A stretch of DNA of 64,000 nt from Bradyrhizobium stylosanthis (GCF_001641335.1 NZ_LVEM01000001.1:2111334-2175333), one strand, 5' to 3'. Shown: positions 33,274 through 42,055, numbered from the stretch's first letter. A program made the numbers and translations. Notes: generated by a model from the letters alone, not told the origin.

Positions 33274-34406
33274 GCGATCTGCTCCAGGAACATGCTGACA
33301 TGGGACGACAGCACGCCGCCGTCGCCATGCAGCAGCGCGATCGAGGCGTCGCGCACCTGCCGGTTCGCCGCCCGTCCCGTCATCTGCAAATGCGTCTCGA
33401 CGAGGTGCGCCATGGCGCCGCCGACGCCGCAATGGCCGTAACTGAGCAGGCCGCCATGGGTGTTGAGCGGCATCGCCCCGTCTCGGCCGAAGTGTCCCGA
33501 TCGCACGCGGGCTGCCGCCTCGCCGCGGCCGGCAAGCCCGAGGTCTTCCAGCAGCATCGCGAGTGTGATCGTAAAGCTGTCGTAGATCGCGGCGTAGCGC
33601 ACGTCGGAGATCGCAAGGCCCGTGGCCTCCTTGGCGCGCGCGATGGAAATCTCGGCGCCGAGCTCGCTGAGCGCGGGCGCAGCCGTGACATGCTGATGGG
33701 TATGGGCCTGGGCGCAGCCACGAATGCGCACGCCCGCCTTGCCGGTCCGCTCGCGGCTGACGACGAACGCAGCGCCGCCATCGGACACCGGACAGCAATC
33801 GAGCAGTTTTAGCGGCATCGCCACCGGCTTCGACGCCATGACGTCGGCAACGGTGATGGAATCGTGGAATTGCGCGCCGGGATGGGTGCAGGCGTGGTCG
33901 CGCATCAGCACGGCAAATTCGGCGAGGTCCTGTTCGGTCACGCCGTATTCGTGCATGTAGCGCGTTGCGACGAGGCCGTAATAGGCAGGAATGGTCGGCC
34001 CGAGCGGCACCTCGTAGTCGGGATGGCCGACCTGCGCCAGCGCCTGGATCGAGGCATCGCGGCTCTGCCCGGTGAGGCGGTTCTCGCCAGCGACGACGAG
34101 CACGTTGCGGCAGACGCCCGCCTCCACGAGGTGATGGGCCAGCATGGTCATTGCGAGGCCCGTTGCGCCGCCGACCTGCACGGCGTGGGCGTAGGACGGG
34201 CGGATGCCGAAGTGCTCGGCGAAGACGGTGGCGAGCATGATGTGCGGCGAGACGGTGGAGTAGCCGCAGAGAATGCCGTCGATCTCAGCGCGCCTCAGGC
34301 CCGCATCGTCGAGGGCGAGTTGCGCGGCCTTGCTCATCAAATCGAGCGAGGATGAACCCTCGTGCTTGCCGAACGACGTGAGGCCGACGCCGGTGATGAA
34401 GCTCAT
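33270..34406 (-). CDS. Thiolase-fold protein lacking the nucleophilic cysteine
   Basis: This 378-residue thiolase-superfamily (SCP2-type) protein has the usual N-terminus (ITGVGLTSFGKHEGSSSLDL). The region that should hold the nucleophile reads VQVGGATGLAMT, so glycine (Gly80) replaces the catalytic cysteine. Retained are Tyr275 in AIYDSFTITL and the later Tyr323/His325 in LLSYGHCGVGG. These features match the Ltp2-type retro-aldolases rather than true thiolases. The partner DUF35 gene overlaps its 3' end by 4 bp, and its 5' end overlaps the CoA-transferase gene by 4 bp. It is therefore predicted to cleave a beta-hydroxyacyl-CoA by retro-aldol chemistry. Whether it does so, and on what substrate, is inference. 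Confidence 0.85.
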   Translation of the reverse strand: MSFITGVGLTSFGKHEGSSSLDLMSKAAQLALDDAGLRRAEIDGILCGYSTVSPHIMLATVFAEHFGIRPSYAHAVQVGGATGLAMTMLAHHLVEAGVCRNVLVVAGENRLTGQSRDASIQALAQVGHPDYEVPLGPTIPAYYGLVATRYMHEYGVTEQDLAEFAVLMRDHACTHPGAQFHDSITVADVMASKPVAMPLKLLDCCPVSDGGAAFVVSRERTGKAGVRIRGCAQAHTHQHVTAAPALSELGAEISIARAKEATGLAISDVRYAAIYDSFTITLAMLLEDLGLAGRGEAAARVRSGHFGRDGAMPLNTHGGLLSYGHCGVGGAMAHLVETHLQMTGRAANRQVRDASIALLHGDGGVLSSHVSMFLEQIA

Positions 34407-35614
34407 GGTGCGCTCTCCTCCGGCGCCGAGCGCGTGACGCCGTCGCGGACCATGGCGGCGATCTCGTCGACCGAGTATCCGATCTCGCGAAGAATCTCCG
34501 CGCCGTGTTCGTTGAGCCGCGGCGCCAGCCGCACCGGGTCGGCTTCGGTCTCCGACCAGGTCGCGGTCACCTTCATGCTGCGGATCGCGCCCTCGGTCGG
34601 ATGCTCGACGACCGGGAAGAAGCCGGTCGCCTCCAGGTGCTCGTCGTGGAGGATCGACGCGAGGTCGTGCATCGGCATCACGGGCACGTCGGCCTTGGTG
34701 AGAAGGTCGATCCACTCTGCTGTCGTGCGCGTCTCGAAGATGCGGGCGAGCTCGGCATAGACGACGTCGATGTTGGCGGCGCGCCCGGCGAAGGTTGCGA
34801 ATTTGGGGTCGGCGCGCAGATCGTCACGGCCGGTTGCCTTGAAGAAGTTTTCCCACTGCTTGTCGTTGTAGACGATGACGCTGAGATAGCCGTCCGAGGT
34901 CTTGTAAGGCCGGCGGTCACGCGAGAGGTGGCGGGCGTAGCCGCCCTTGTCGAGCGGCGGCTCGTAAGTGAGCCCGCCCATGTGGTCGCCCATGACGAAG
35001 CCGGCCATGGTCTCGAACATCGGGATGTCGACGCGCTGGCCGCGGCCGGTGCGATCACGATGCACGAGGCTGGCGCAGATCGCGCCGACCGCAGTGAGGC
35101 CGACGATGCGGTCCACCAGCGCGTTCGGCACATAGCGCGGCACGCCGTCGCCGGTCTGCGCCATCAGCGCAGGCAACGCGGTGGCGCCCTGGATCAGGTC
35201 GTCGTAAGCGGGCTTTGCTGCATAGGGCCCGTCCTGGCCGAAGCCGAACACGCCGGCATAGACCAGGCGCGGGTTGATCGCGGAGACGACATCATAGCCG
35301 AGCTGCAGCCGCGCCATCGCCTGCGGACGGACGTTGTAGACGAGAACGTCGGCGTCCTTCAGGAGGCGCAGCACGGCTTCGCGCCCCGCAGGCTTCTTCA
35401 GGTCGAGGCAGATCGAGCGCTTGCTGCGGTTGGTGTTGAGGAACACCGGGCCCATGCCGGGATGGCGCGTCGGGCCGATCAGGCGGGTGACGTCGCCGTC
35501 GAGCGATTCCACCTTGATGACGTCGGCACCGTAATCGCCGAGCATCTGGGTCGCATAGGGACCCATCAGCACGGTGGTCATGTCGACGACCTTGATGCCC
35601 TTCAGCGGCCCCAT
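34403..35614 (-). CDS. Class III (CaiB/BaiF) CoA-transferase
   Basis: This 403-residue protein has the KGIKVVDMTTVLMGPYATQMLGDYGADVIKVESL and NRSKRSICLDLKKPAGREAV hallmarks of family III CoA-transferases and a candidate catalytic aspartate in ALVDRIVGLTAVG near residue 170. It should attach CoA to an organic acid. It is the first gene of a three-gene operon with the Cys-less thiolase-fold protein and DUF35, each overlapping the next by 4 bp. The likely role is to activate the carboxylic acid that the following pair cleaves. The gene is a distant paralogue of the CoA-transferase at 16750-17964. Confidence 0.9.
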   Translation of the reverse strand: MGPLKGIKVVDMTTVLMGPYATQMLGDYGADVIKVESLDGDVTRLIGPTRHPGMGPVFLNTNRSKRSICLDLKKPAGREAVLRLLKDADVLVYNVRPQAMARLQLGYDVVSAINPRLVYAGVFGFGQDGPYAAKPAYDDLIQGATALPALMAQTGDGVPRYVPNALVDRIVGLTAVGAICASLVHRDRTGRGQRVDIPMFETMAGFVMGDHMGGLTYEPPLDKGGYARHLSRDRRPYKTSDGYLSVIVYNDKQWENFFKATGRDDLRADPKFATFAGRAANIDVVYAELARIFETRTTAEWIDLLTKADVPVMPMHDLASILHDEHLEATGFFPVVEHPTEGAIRSMKVTATWSETEADPVRLAPRLNEHGAEILREIGYSVDEIAAMVRDGVTRSAPEESAP

Positions 35615-35741
35615 TCGTTCGCTCCCGATGGCGCGGGCTCTGGAAGCGGCCCGGCGATTTCGGTCCAGCTAACGGCAGGGTCGCCGCGCGCGCAAGGGCG
35701 GCCGGCGTATGGCCGCATGCATCGTGCGGCGATATCGGCCG

Positions 35742-35948
35742 CTATTTCTTCTGGCGGGATTCGCGGATCTTGATGAGGCGGTCGAGCTCGTCGTTCTGCT
35801 GATTGATGCGATCGGCGATCCGCGACTCGTTCTGCTCGCCGGATGCGGCGGCAGCCTGCTCGATCAGCTGGCGGATATTGTCCTCGAGGATCGCAATGCG
35901 ATCGTTGAGTACGTCGAGGGAAAGGGATTCTTCGTAGGCATTGCTCAT
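35742..35948 (-). CDS. Small coiled-coil protein, 68 residues
   Basis: The 68-residue product starts MSNAYEESLSLDVLNDRIAI and is one amphipathic, heptad-patterned helix (LNDRIAILEDNIRQLIEQAA, then INQQNDELDRLIKIRESRQKK). The size and composition resemble SlyX-like small coiled-coil proteins, but the sequence match is not strong enough to name it. A longer reading begins seven codons upstream; GCGAGAAATGC before this ATG gives a modest ribosome site. It stands alone between the CoA-transferase and thiolase genes. Function is unknown. Confidence 0.65.
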   Translation of the reverse strand: MSNAYEESLSLDVLNDRIAILEDNIRQLIEQAAAASGEQNESRIADRINQQNDELDRLIKIRESRQKK

Positions 35949-35977
35949 GATGCATTTCTCGCAAATCAATCAGGAGC

Positions 35978-36140
35978 CGTAGGGTGGGCAAAGCGAAGCG
36001 CGCCCACCATGATCTAACGCAAAGAACGTAGGGTAGATTAGCCGAAGGCGTAGTCCACCAACGCTGCCTCCGCGGAGGCCGAAGTGGTGGGTTACACCAG
36101 CGCCTGCGCTTTGCGCAGGCGCCAGCCAACCCACCCTACA
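35978..36140. repeat. Composite palindromic repeat (gtagggtggg type)
   Basis: CGTAGGGTGGGC at the left and GCCAACCCACCCTAC at the right frame two inner imperfect copies (one with agccgaaggcgtagtccacc, one with a gcgcctgcgctttgcgcaggcgc stem). It belongs to the same family as 5726-5815 and ends 5 bp before the thiolase stop, so it probably forms that transcript's 3' end. Confidence 0.75.
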
Positions 36141-36145
36141 AAGGC

Positions 36146-37315
36146 TTACTTCAACGGCTCCAGCACGGAGACGTAGTTCGCGACGGCCGCGCCGCCCATG
36201 TTGAAGATGCCGCCGAGTTTTGCATTCTTGAGCTGCATGCCCTCGGGCGCTTGCCCGGCGAGCTGCATCGCGGTCATCACGTGCATCGAGACGCCGGTGG
36301 CGCCGATCGGATGGCCCTTGGCCTTGAGGCCACCGGACGGATTGACCGGCAGCTTGCCGTCCTTGAGCGTCCAGCCTTCCTTGATGGCGCGGGCGCCCTG
36401 CCCCTTCGGCGTCAGGCCCATGGCTTCGTACTCGATCAGCTCGGCGACGGTGAAGCAGTCATGGGTCTCGACAAAGGAGAGATCGCTCAGCGTGATCCCG
36501 GCCTGCTCCAGCGCGCGCTGCCAGGCGACCGTGCAGCCTTCGAACGCGAGGATGTCGCGCTTGGACATCGGCAGGAAATCCTGGGCGTGCGCGGTGGCGC
36601 GGAAGCCGATCGACTTGCTCATGCCCTTGGCGGTCTCGGCATCGGCCAAAACCAGCGCGGCCGCGCCGTCGGAGACCAGCGAGCAATCGGTGCGCTTCAG
36701 GGGGCCGGCGACATAGGGGTTCTTCTCGCTCTCGGCGCGGCAGAAGTCGAAGCCAAAGTCCTTGCGCATCTGGGCGAAGGGATTGGCGACGCCGTTCTTG
36801 TGGTTCTTGGCCGCGATCAGCGCCAGCGCATCGGACTGGTCGCCGTATTTCTGGAAGTAGGAGCTGGCGATCTTGCCGAACACGCCGGCGAATCCGCCGA
36901 CCGTGTCGCCGTCCTCGGGCAGATAGGAGGCCTTGAGCAGGTTCTTTCCGATCTCAGGTCCCGGCGTGCGCGTCATCTGCTCGACGCCGACCACGAGCAC
37001 GACCTTGGCGGCGCCTGCGGCGATCGCACGCAGGCCCTGATGCACCGCGGCAGAGCCGGTGGCGCAGGCGTTCTCGACGCGGGTCGCCGGCTTGAAGCGC
37101 AGCTTCGGGTCAGCCTGGAGCACCAGCGAGGCGGTAAAATCCTGCGGCGAGAAGCCGGCGTTGAAATGGCCGAGCACGATCTCGTCGACGTCGGAGGCGG
37201 AGATGCCGGCATCCGCCAGCGCTTCGTTGGCGACGCGGGTGACGAGGCTTTCGACGGTTTCGGTGTCGAACTTGCCGAACGGCGTATGCGCCCATCCGAC
37301 GATGCTGGCGGTCAT
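36146..37315 (-). CDS. Thiolase / acetyl-CoA acetyltransferase, SCP2-like
   Basis: This 389-residue thiolase keeps the nucleophile Cys84 in ENACATGSAAVHQG and the histidine of GHPIGATGVSMHV, plus HDCFTVAELIEYEAMGL in place of NEAF, as in SCP2-type thiolases. It should cleave a 3-ketoacyl-CoA with CoA. It is about 200 bp from the coiled-coil gene and not part of the CoA-transferase operon, although it points in the same direction. It could complete beta-oxidation of the retro-aldolase product, but this is speculative. The end segment GGIFNMGGAAVANYVSVLEP is typical of the subgroup, without a second catalytic cysteine. Confidence 0.9.
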   Translation of the reverse strand: MTASIVGWAHTPFGKFDTETVESLVTRVANEALADAGISASDVDEIVLGHFNAGFSPQDFTASLVLQADPKLRFKPATRVENACATGSAAVHQGLRAIAAGAAKVVLVVGVEQMTRTPGPEIGKNLLKASYLPEDGDTVGGFAGVFGKIASSYFQKYGDQSDALALIAAKNHKNGVANPFAQMRKDFGFDFCRAESEKNPYVAGPLKRTDCSLVSDGAAALVLADAETAKGMSKSIGFRATAHAQDFLPMSKRDILAFEGCTVAWQRALEQAGITLSDLSFVETHDCFTVAELIEYEAMGLTPKGQGARAIKEGWTLKDGKLPVNPSGGLKAKGHPIGATGVSMHVMTAMQLAGQAPEGMQLKNAKLGGIFNMGGAAVANYVSVLEPLK

Positions 37316-37375
37316 GGTCTCTTCTCCCTGGGGGTCTCTTCCTGACCTAAGTCTTAGCCCAGCGATGACAAGACT

Positions 37376-38026
37376 TCACGCGGGTTTAAGCGCCTGGAGC
37401 GTGCGCTGGCAGATGGCAGTTATGCCGGCCCAGTTCCCGGCCCTGATCTCCGCCGTCGGGCACAGCCAGGAACCGCCGACCGCCACCACGTTGGGCTCGG
37501 CCAGCCAGGTCGCCGCATTGGCCTCGCCGACCCCGCCGGTCGGGCAGAACCGCACGTTCGGGAACGGCCCGCCGAGCGAGCGCAGGCCCTTGATGCCGCC
37601 GGCCTGCTCGGCCGGGAAGAACTTTGCGACGTCGAAGCCGTGCGCCAGCGCCAACATCAGCTCGGACGCGGTGGCGATGCCCGGTGCGAACGGCAGGGAG
37701 CTGTGGGCGGCGGCCTTGAGCAGATCCGGGGTCAGGCCCGGGCTGATGCCGAAGGCGACGCCGAGCTTCTCGACACGGGTGAAGTCGGCCGGATTGAGGA
37801 TCGTGCCGATGCCGACGACCGCATCGGGGACCTCGGCCATGATCGCCCGCGCCGCCTCGATTGCGACGGGGGTGCGCAGGGTCACCTCCAGCGTGCGGAC
37901 GCCACCGGCGACCAGCGCATGCGCCAGCGGCACGGCATCCTGGATCCGCTCGATGGTGAGGACGGGAATGACGGTCGCAGCCTTGAACAATGCGACGAGG
38001 TGGTTCTGTTGGGCGGCGGTGGGCAT
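37376..38026 (-). CDS. eda: 2-keto-3-deoxy-6-phosphogluconate aldolase (KDPG/KHG family)
   Basis: This 216-residue class I aldolase has the conserved EVTLRTPVAIEA (catalytic Glu), GIGTILNPADF, the Schiff-base lysine in DVAKFFPAEQAGG, and PNVRFCPTGGVGEANAATWL. It cleaves 2-keto-3-deoxy-6-phosphogluconate, or the galactonate analogue, to pyruvate and glyceraldehyde 3-phosphate. A long open frame reading upstream from 39016 is only a read-through of the neighbouring kinase region; the MPTAAQQNH start is the real one. The kdgK-like gene precedes it by 26 bp, so the two steps are encoded in series at the end of the sugar-acid operon. Confidence 0.92.
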   Translation of the reverse strand: MPTAAQQNHLVALFKAATVIPVLTIERIQDAVPLAHALVAGGVRTLEVTLRTPVAIEAARAIMAEVPDAVVGIGTILNPADFTRVEKLGVAFGISPGLTPDLLKAAAHSSLPFAPGIATASELMLALAHGFDVAKFFPAEQAGGIKGLRSLGGPFPNVRFCPTGGVGEANAATWLAEPNVVAVGGSWLCPTAEIRAGNWAGITAICQRTLQALKPA

Positions 38027-38052
38027 GGGGGCTCGATTTCGCTGGGTCGCGG

Positions 38053-39051
38053 TTATTTGGTGGCCTGGCGGGAGGCCGCCGGCCGATGCCGTTTCTTCGG
38101 CGGCATGGCATAGCCCGGAATGATGGCGCCGGGATAGCAAATCACGAGGCTGGCGAGGCGATGGCCGGCCTGGGCCGCCTCGACCGGCTCCGACCCGGCG
38201 AGCCGCGCCGCGATATAGGCCGCGGCGAAACTGTCGCCGGCGGCGGTGGTGTCGACCACGGGCTTGGTCATGGGCTCGGCGCGGACCTCGCTGGTCCCGC
38301 CCGGGAAACGCAACAGGCTGACGGGCTCGGCGAGGCGGAACACCAGCTCCGGGGTCGGGATGCGCGCCATCAGCTGCTCCTGGCTCTCGCCGGGATAGAG
38401 CGCGAGCAGGTCCTCGGTCGAGGTCAGCACGATGTCGGCGGCCGCGAACGCAGCCGCAAACACCTCGCGCGCGACATCGCGGTCCGGCCATCCCCGTGCG
38501 CGAAAATTCGTGTCGAACACGAAGCGGGTGCCGAGCAGGCGCGCACGCTTGATCGCCGCGAACAGGCGCTCGCGCCCGGCCGCATCGTAGATCGAGAGCG
38601 TGATCGCGGAGAGATAGACGATGTCGTAGCTCATCAGCGAGTTGAGCAGCTCGTCGGTCTCCGGCAGGCTCATGAGCTGGCGCGCCGCCGCACTGTCGCG
38701 CCAGTGGAAGAACTGGCGCTCGCCCTTGGCATCCGTCTGGATCATGTAGAGGCCGGGCAGCTTGCCCGGCAGCCGCACGACACGCCGGGTGCCGACGCTT
38801 TCCGCGTTCCAGGCCGCGATCATCTCGTCGCTCAGCGCATCGTCGCCGAGCGCGGTGAGATAATCGACCTTGACCTCGAGCCGGGCGAGATACACGGCCG
38901 TGTTCAGGGTATCGCCGCCGAAGCCGCGCGAGTAGAGGCCACCGCCCTGCCCGGCCTGCCCAGAGGAATGTCCCCCTTGGGCCTGCCGGAGCTCGACCAT
39001 GCATTCGCCGATGCAAGCAACGCTCGCCATCGTCATATCCACGCTGTTCAT
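38053..39051 (-). CDS. kdgK: PfkB-family 2-keto-3-deoxygluconate kinase
   Basis: This 332-residue ribokinase-family protein has SVACIGECMVELRQ at the N-terminus, RGFGGDTLNTAVYLARL, and the C-terminal TTAAGDSFAAAYIAARL motif with the catalytic aspartate. It would phosphorylate 2-keto-3-deoxygluconate, or an isomer, at the 6-position. The start could be at 39051 or either of two nearby ATGs; none has a strong ribosome site, suggesting coupling to the preceding dehydrogenase gene. It feeds the aldolase encoded next. Specificity for gluconate- versus galactonate-derived acid is undetermined. Confidence 0.88.
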   Translation of the reverse strand: MNSVDMTMASVACIGECMVELRQAQGGHSSGQAGQGGGLYSRGFGGDTLNTAVYLARLEVKVDYLTALGDDALSDEMIAAWNAESVGTRRVVRLPGKLPGLYMIQTDAKGERQFFHWRDSAAARQLMSLPETDELLNSLMSYDIVYLSAITLSIYDAAGRERLFAAIKRARLLGTRFVFDTNFRARGWPDRDVAREVFAAAFAAADIVLTSTEDLLALYPGESQEQLMARIPTPELVFRLAEPVSLLRFPGGTSEVRAEPMTKPVVDTTAAGDSFAAAYIAARLAGSEPVEAAQAGHRLASLVICYPGAIIPGYAMPPKKRHRPAASRQATK

Positions 39052-39059
39052 CGGTTGGA

Positions 39060-40046
39060 TCAGGCGACGAAGTTGCCGCCGAGCTCGTCTTCGATGTGAA
39101 TGCGGATGATATCGTCGAAATTCTTCTCGGCGGTGGTGAATCCGAGCTCGAGCGACCGCTTGGCGTTGAAATTGCGCGGCCAGCCGCCGACGATGCCGAC
39201 GATGAAGGGATCGGGCTCGCGCTTGATACGGGCGGCGACCTTGTCGCCCGCCACGCGCTTCAGCGCGGCGATCTGTTCGCCGACCGTGGCCGACAGGCCG
39301 GGCATGGTCAGGTTGCGGCGCGGGCCGACCGTGGCGAGGTCCATGGTGCCGGCGTGCAGCAGGAAGCCGACGGCGGAGCGCGGCGTGGCGTGCCAATGGC
39401 GGACGTCCTCGGAGACCGGAAGCACCGCTTCCTTGCCCGCCAGCGGCTCGCGCAGGATGTTGGAGAAGAAGCCGGATGCCGCCTTGTTGGGCAGGCCGGG
39501 CCGGATGCAGATGGTCGGCAGGCGGATGCCGATGCCGTCGAGGAAGCCGCGGCGCGAATAGTCGGCCAGCAGCAACTCGCCGATCGCCTTCTGGGTGCCG
39601 TAGCTGAGCAGCGGGGTGTGGAAGAACTCGTCGCCGATCGCATCCGGGAACGGGGCGCCGAACACGGCGATCGAGGATGTGAACACCACGCGCGGCTTGT
39701 AGCCGCCGCCGGTGAGCCTGATGGCATCGAGCAGCATCCGCGTGCCGTCGAGATTGATGCGATAGCCCTTGTCGAAATCGAGCTCGGCCTCGCCCGAGAC
39801 GATGGCGGCGAGGTGGAAGATCACGTCGGGGCGGCCGGCGATCAGCTTCTCGGCCGCGTCCGGGACGGCGAAATCGCCCGAGACGGTCTCGACGGGGAAG
39901 CCGGCCTTCTCCGGCTTCTTCGGCTCGACCACGTCGTGCATGGTCAATTTCGTGATGTCGCTCTTGCCGAGCCGGCCGTCGCGCAGCAGCCGTTCACAGA
40001 GTTTGCGGCCGACCATGCCGGCGGCGCCGAGAACCAGAATGTGCAA
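39060..40046 (-). CDS. D-erythronate dehydrogenase-like NAD-dependent epimerase/dehydratase
   Basis: This 328-residue extended SDR begins MHILVLGAAGMVGRKLCERL (GxxGxxG) and has SSIAVFG and the YGTQKAIGE active site (Tyr-x-x-x-Lys). Overall it resembles DenD, which oxidises D-erythronate to 2-keto-tetronate in the tetronate pathway described for several proteobacteria. DenD partners (OtnC, OtnK, OtnI) are absent here; instead it lies between ABC permease and kdgK/eda genes. It may oxidise a different aldonate or lactone, so the tetronate label should be treated with caution. Confidence 0.8.
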   Translation of the reverse strand: MHILVLGAAGMVGRKLCERLLRDGRLGKSDITKLTMHDVVEPKKPEKAGFPVETVSGDFAVPDAAEKLIAGRPDVIFHLAAIVSGEAELDFDKGYRINLDGTRMLLDAIRLTGGGYKPRVVFTSSIAVFGAPFPDAIGDEFFHTPLLSYGTQKAIGELLLADYSRRGFLDGIGIRLPTICIRPGLPNKAASGFFSNILREPLAGKEAVLPVSEDVRHWHATPRSAVGFLLHAGTMDLATVGPRRNLTMPGLSATVGEQIAALKRVAGDKVAARIKREPDPFIVGIVGGWPRNFNAKRSLELGFTTAEKNFDDIIRIHIEDELGGNFVA

Positions 40047-40070
40047 GAGCCTACTCCTTCTTATTGGCCG

Positions 40071-40104
40071 GAACGCGCCGCTCTTGAATCGTCTTGGCGC
40101 GTTC
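40071..40104 (-). other. Intra-operon stem-loop
   Basis: GAACGCGCC (40071-40079) and GGCGCGTTC (40096-40104) form a perfect 9-bp stem with a 16-nt loop between the permease gene and the dehydrogenase gene. CAAGAGC at 40044-40050 could alternatively pair with GCTCTTG at 40080-40086. There is no T-run, so it may reduce downstream expression or set an mRNA end rather than terminate. Confidence 0.45.
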
Positions 40105-40121
40105 TCAGACGGACGGCGCGG

Positions 40122-41045
40122 TCATTCCTTCACGGCGCCGGTCATCGCCGAGACATAATGCTCCACGAAGAAGGCGTAAAGGATGACGAGCGGCAGCGAG
40201 CCGGCCAGGGCCCCCGCCATCAGCGAACCCCAGCGGTAGATGTCGCCGTCCACGAACTCGTTGACGATCGCCACCGGCACCGTCTTGTTGCTGGTCGATT
40301 GCAGGAACGTCAACGCGTAGATGAACTCGTTCCAGCACAGGGTGAAGCAGAAGATAAAGGCCGAGATCAGGCCGGGGATCGCCAGCGGCAGCACGATCTT
40401 GATCAGGATCTGCCAGCGGCTCGCCCCGTCGATCAGGGCGCATTCCTCGAGCTCGAACGGGATGGTCTTGAAGTAGCCCATCAACAGCCAGGTCGAGAAC
40501 GGGATCAGGATGGTCGGATAGGTCAGGATCAGCGCCAGGGGCGAATCGAACAGGCCGTACTGGAACACGACGGTGGCCAGCGGAATGAACAGGATCGACG
40601 GCGGCACCAGATAGGCGAGGAAGATCAGCCCGCCGACGAGATTGGCGCCCTTGTAGCGCAGGCGCACGATGGCATAGGCGGCCAGCACGCTCGCGATGAT
40701 CGACAGCACCGTCGCGCAGACGGCCACGTACATCGTGTTCCAGAGCCAGTGCGGGTAGTAGCTCTCGAACAGCAGCTTGTGGAAGTGCTTGAAGGTCGGG
40801 TTCCAGGTCCAGAACGGATTGTACTTGTCGAGGTCGAGCAGTTGCTCGTCGGGTTTCACCGACGTCAGCGCCATCCAGTAGAACGGGAACAGCAGGACGA
40901 TGACGATGATCGCGAGCGGCAGATAGAGCGTCACCATCCGGCGCGGCACCGACTGCAGATAGCTCATGCCCTCGCTGTTATCGACGCGCGCCGGCGTCGA
41001 CAGCACGCCCTTCAGATCGACTTTCGAGGCAGGAAGATCAGTCAT
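40122..41045 (-). CDS. Carbohydrate ABC transporter permease (MalG-like)
   Basis: This 307-residue inner-membrane protein has six predicted transmembrane segments and the cytoplasmic EAA-type loop EECALIDGASRWQILIKIVLPLAIPGL. It is one of two permeases of a CUT1-type sugar importer. It overlaps the preceding permease gene by 8 bp. The four transporter genes (ATPase, binding protein, two permeases) lie together upstream of kdgK and eda. The transported compound is therefore likely a sugar, sugar acid or polyol handled by these enzymes. Confidence 0.93.
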   Translation of the reverse strand: MTDLPASKVDLKGVLSTPARVDNSEGMSYLQSVPRRMVTLYLPLAIIVIVLLFPFYWMALTSVKPDEQLLDLDKYNPFWTWNPTFKHFHKLLFESYYPHWLWNTMYVAVCATVLSIIASVLAAYAIVRLRYKGANLVGGLIFLAYLVPPSILFIPLATVVFQYGLFDSPLALILTYPTILIPFSTWLLMGYFKTIPFELEECALIDGASRWQILIKIVLPLAIPGLISAFIFCFTLCWNEFIYALTFLQSTSNKTVPVAIVNEFVDGDIYRWGSLMAGALAGSLPLVILYAFFVEHYVSAMTGAVKE

Positions 41046-41991
41046 TGCTTTCTCCCTGTTGCCATTTGCGACGCTGCAGACCGAACCAGGAGACCATGAT
41101 TGCGGCGAGCAGGAACGGAATCATGGCGCTGGAGATCGCGGCCCCCTCGCCGAGCTGCCCGGCGATGATCGCGCGCTGGTAGGAGAGCGTCGCCATCAGG
41201 TGGGTGGCATTGACAGGGCCGCCGCGGGTCATTGCCCAGATCAGCTGGAAGTCGGTGAAGGTGAACAGCACCGAGAAGGTCATGACGACGGCGATGATCG
41301 GCGTCAGCAGCGGATAGGTGATGTAGCGGAAATTCTGCCAGCGCGTGGCACCGTCGAGCGTGGCGGCTTCATAGAGCGAGGGCGACACCGTCTGCAGGCC
41401 CGCGAGCAGCGTGATCGCAACGAACGGCACGCCGCGCCAGATATTGGCGAAGATCACGCAGATGCGCGCCCAGGTCGTGTCGCCGAGGAAGTTGATGTTC
41501 TGGCTGATCAGGCCGAGATGCTTCAGCGACCAGGAGATGATGGAGAATTGCGAGTCGAAGATCCACCAGAACGCCAGCGCCGAGAGCACCGTCGGCACGA
41601 TGAAGGGAATCAGCACCATCGCGCGCAGCATCGCCTTGAACGGCATGTTCTCGTTCAGCAGCAGCGCGAGATAGAGCCCGATCGCGAATTTGAGGGCGCT
41701 GGCGACGAAGGTGTAGAGCAGCGTGTTGAACACCGACAGCCAGAAGATGGAGTCGTCCCACAGCCACTCATAGTTCTCGGTGGCGATGAAATGCCCGACC
41801 CTGCCGATGCGGGTGTCCGTGAAGGACAGCCAGATGCCGAGCCCGAGCGGATAGGCCAGGAAGAAGATCAGGAACGCCATGGCCGGCACCATGAACCAGA
41901 AGCCGAGCCAGTTGCGATTGTGTTTGAGCTGGGTCCAGGCGCTGTCCTCGCTCATCTGAGGCTTGGCCCGGGGAATTGCGACATCAGCCAT
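41038..41991 (-). CDS. Carbohydrate ABC transporter permease (MalF-like)
   Basis: This 317-residue protein has six transmembrane segments and the EAA loop YEAATLDGATRWQNFRYITYPLLTPII. It partners the downstream MalG-like permease, whose start overlaps its stop by 8 bp. The N-terminal soluble stretch (DVAIPRAKPQMSEDSAWTQL) is short, as in CUT1 MalF-type partners without the P2 loop. It lies 64 bp downstream of the binding-protein gene on the same transcript. Confidence 0.93.
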   Translation of the reverse strand: MADVAIPRAKPQMSEDSAWTQLKHNRNWLGFWFMVPAMAFLIFFLAYPLGLGIWLSFTDTRIGRVGHFIATENYEWLWDDSIFWLSVFNTLLYTFVASALKFAIGLYLALLLNENMPFKAMLRAMVLIPFIVPTVLSALAFWWIFDSQFSIISWSLKHLGLISQNINFLGDTTWARICVIFANIWRGVPFVAITLLAGLQTVSPSLYEAATLDGATRWQNFRYITYPLLTPIIAVVMTFSVLFTFTDFQLIWAMTRGGPVNATHLMATLSYQRAIIAGQLGEGAAISSAMIPFLLAAIMVSWFGLQRRKWQQGESND

Positions 41992-42055
41992 GCCCGATAT
42001 CCCTGATCGAAAGGTTGACGAGCGGGCGGCCGGAAGGCCGCCCGCCCCGTGACCG

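Noticed and set aside
33270..34406. Calling this an ordinary acetyl-CoA acetyltransferase
   Set aside because: The nucleophilic cysteine is absent, so normal thiolase chemistry is unlikely.
5726..36140. Possible CRISPR or integron repeats
   Set aside because: Repeats are dispersed palindromes at gene ends, without regular spacers, leader or cas genes.
38027..39016. N-terminal extension of the KDPG aldolase
   Set aside because: It is an out-of-frame read of kdgK; the aldolase start at 38026 gives the standard length.
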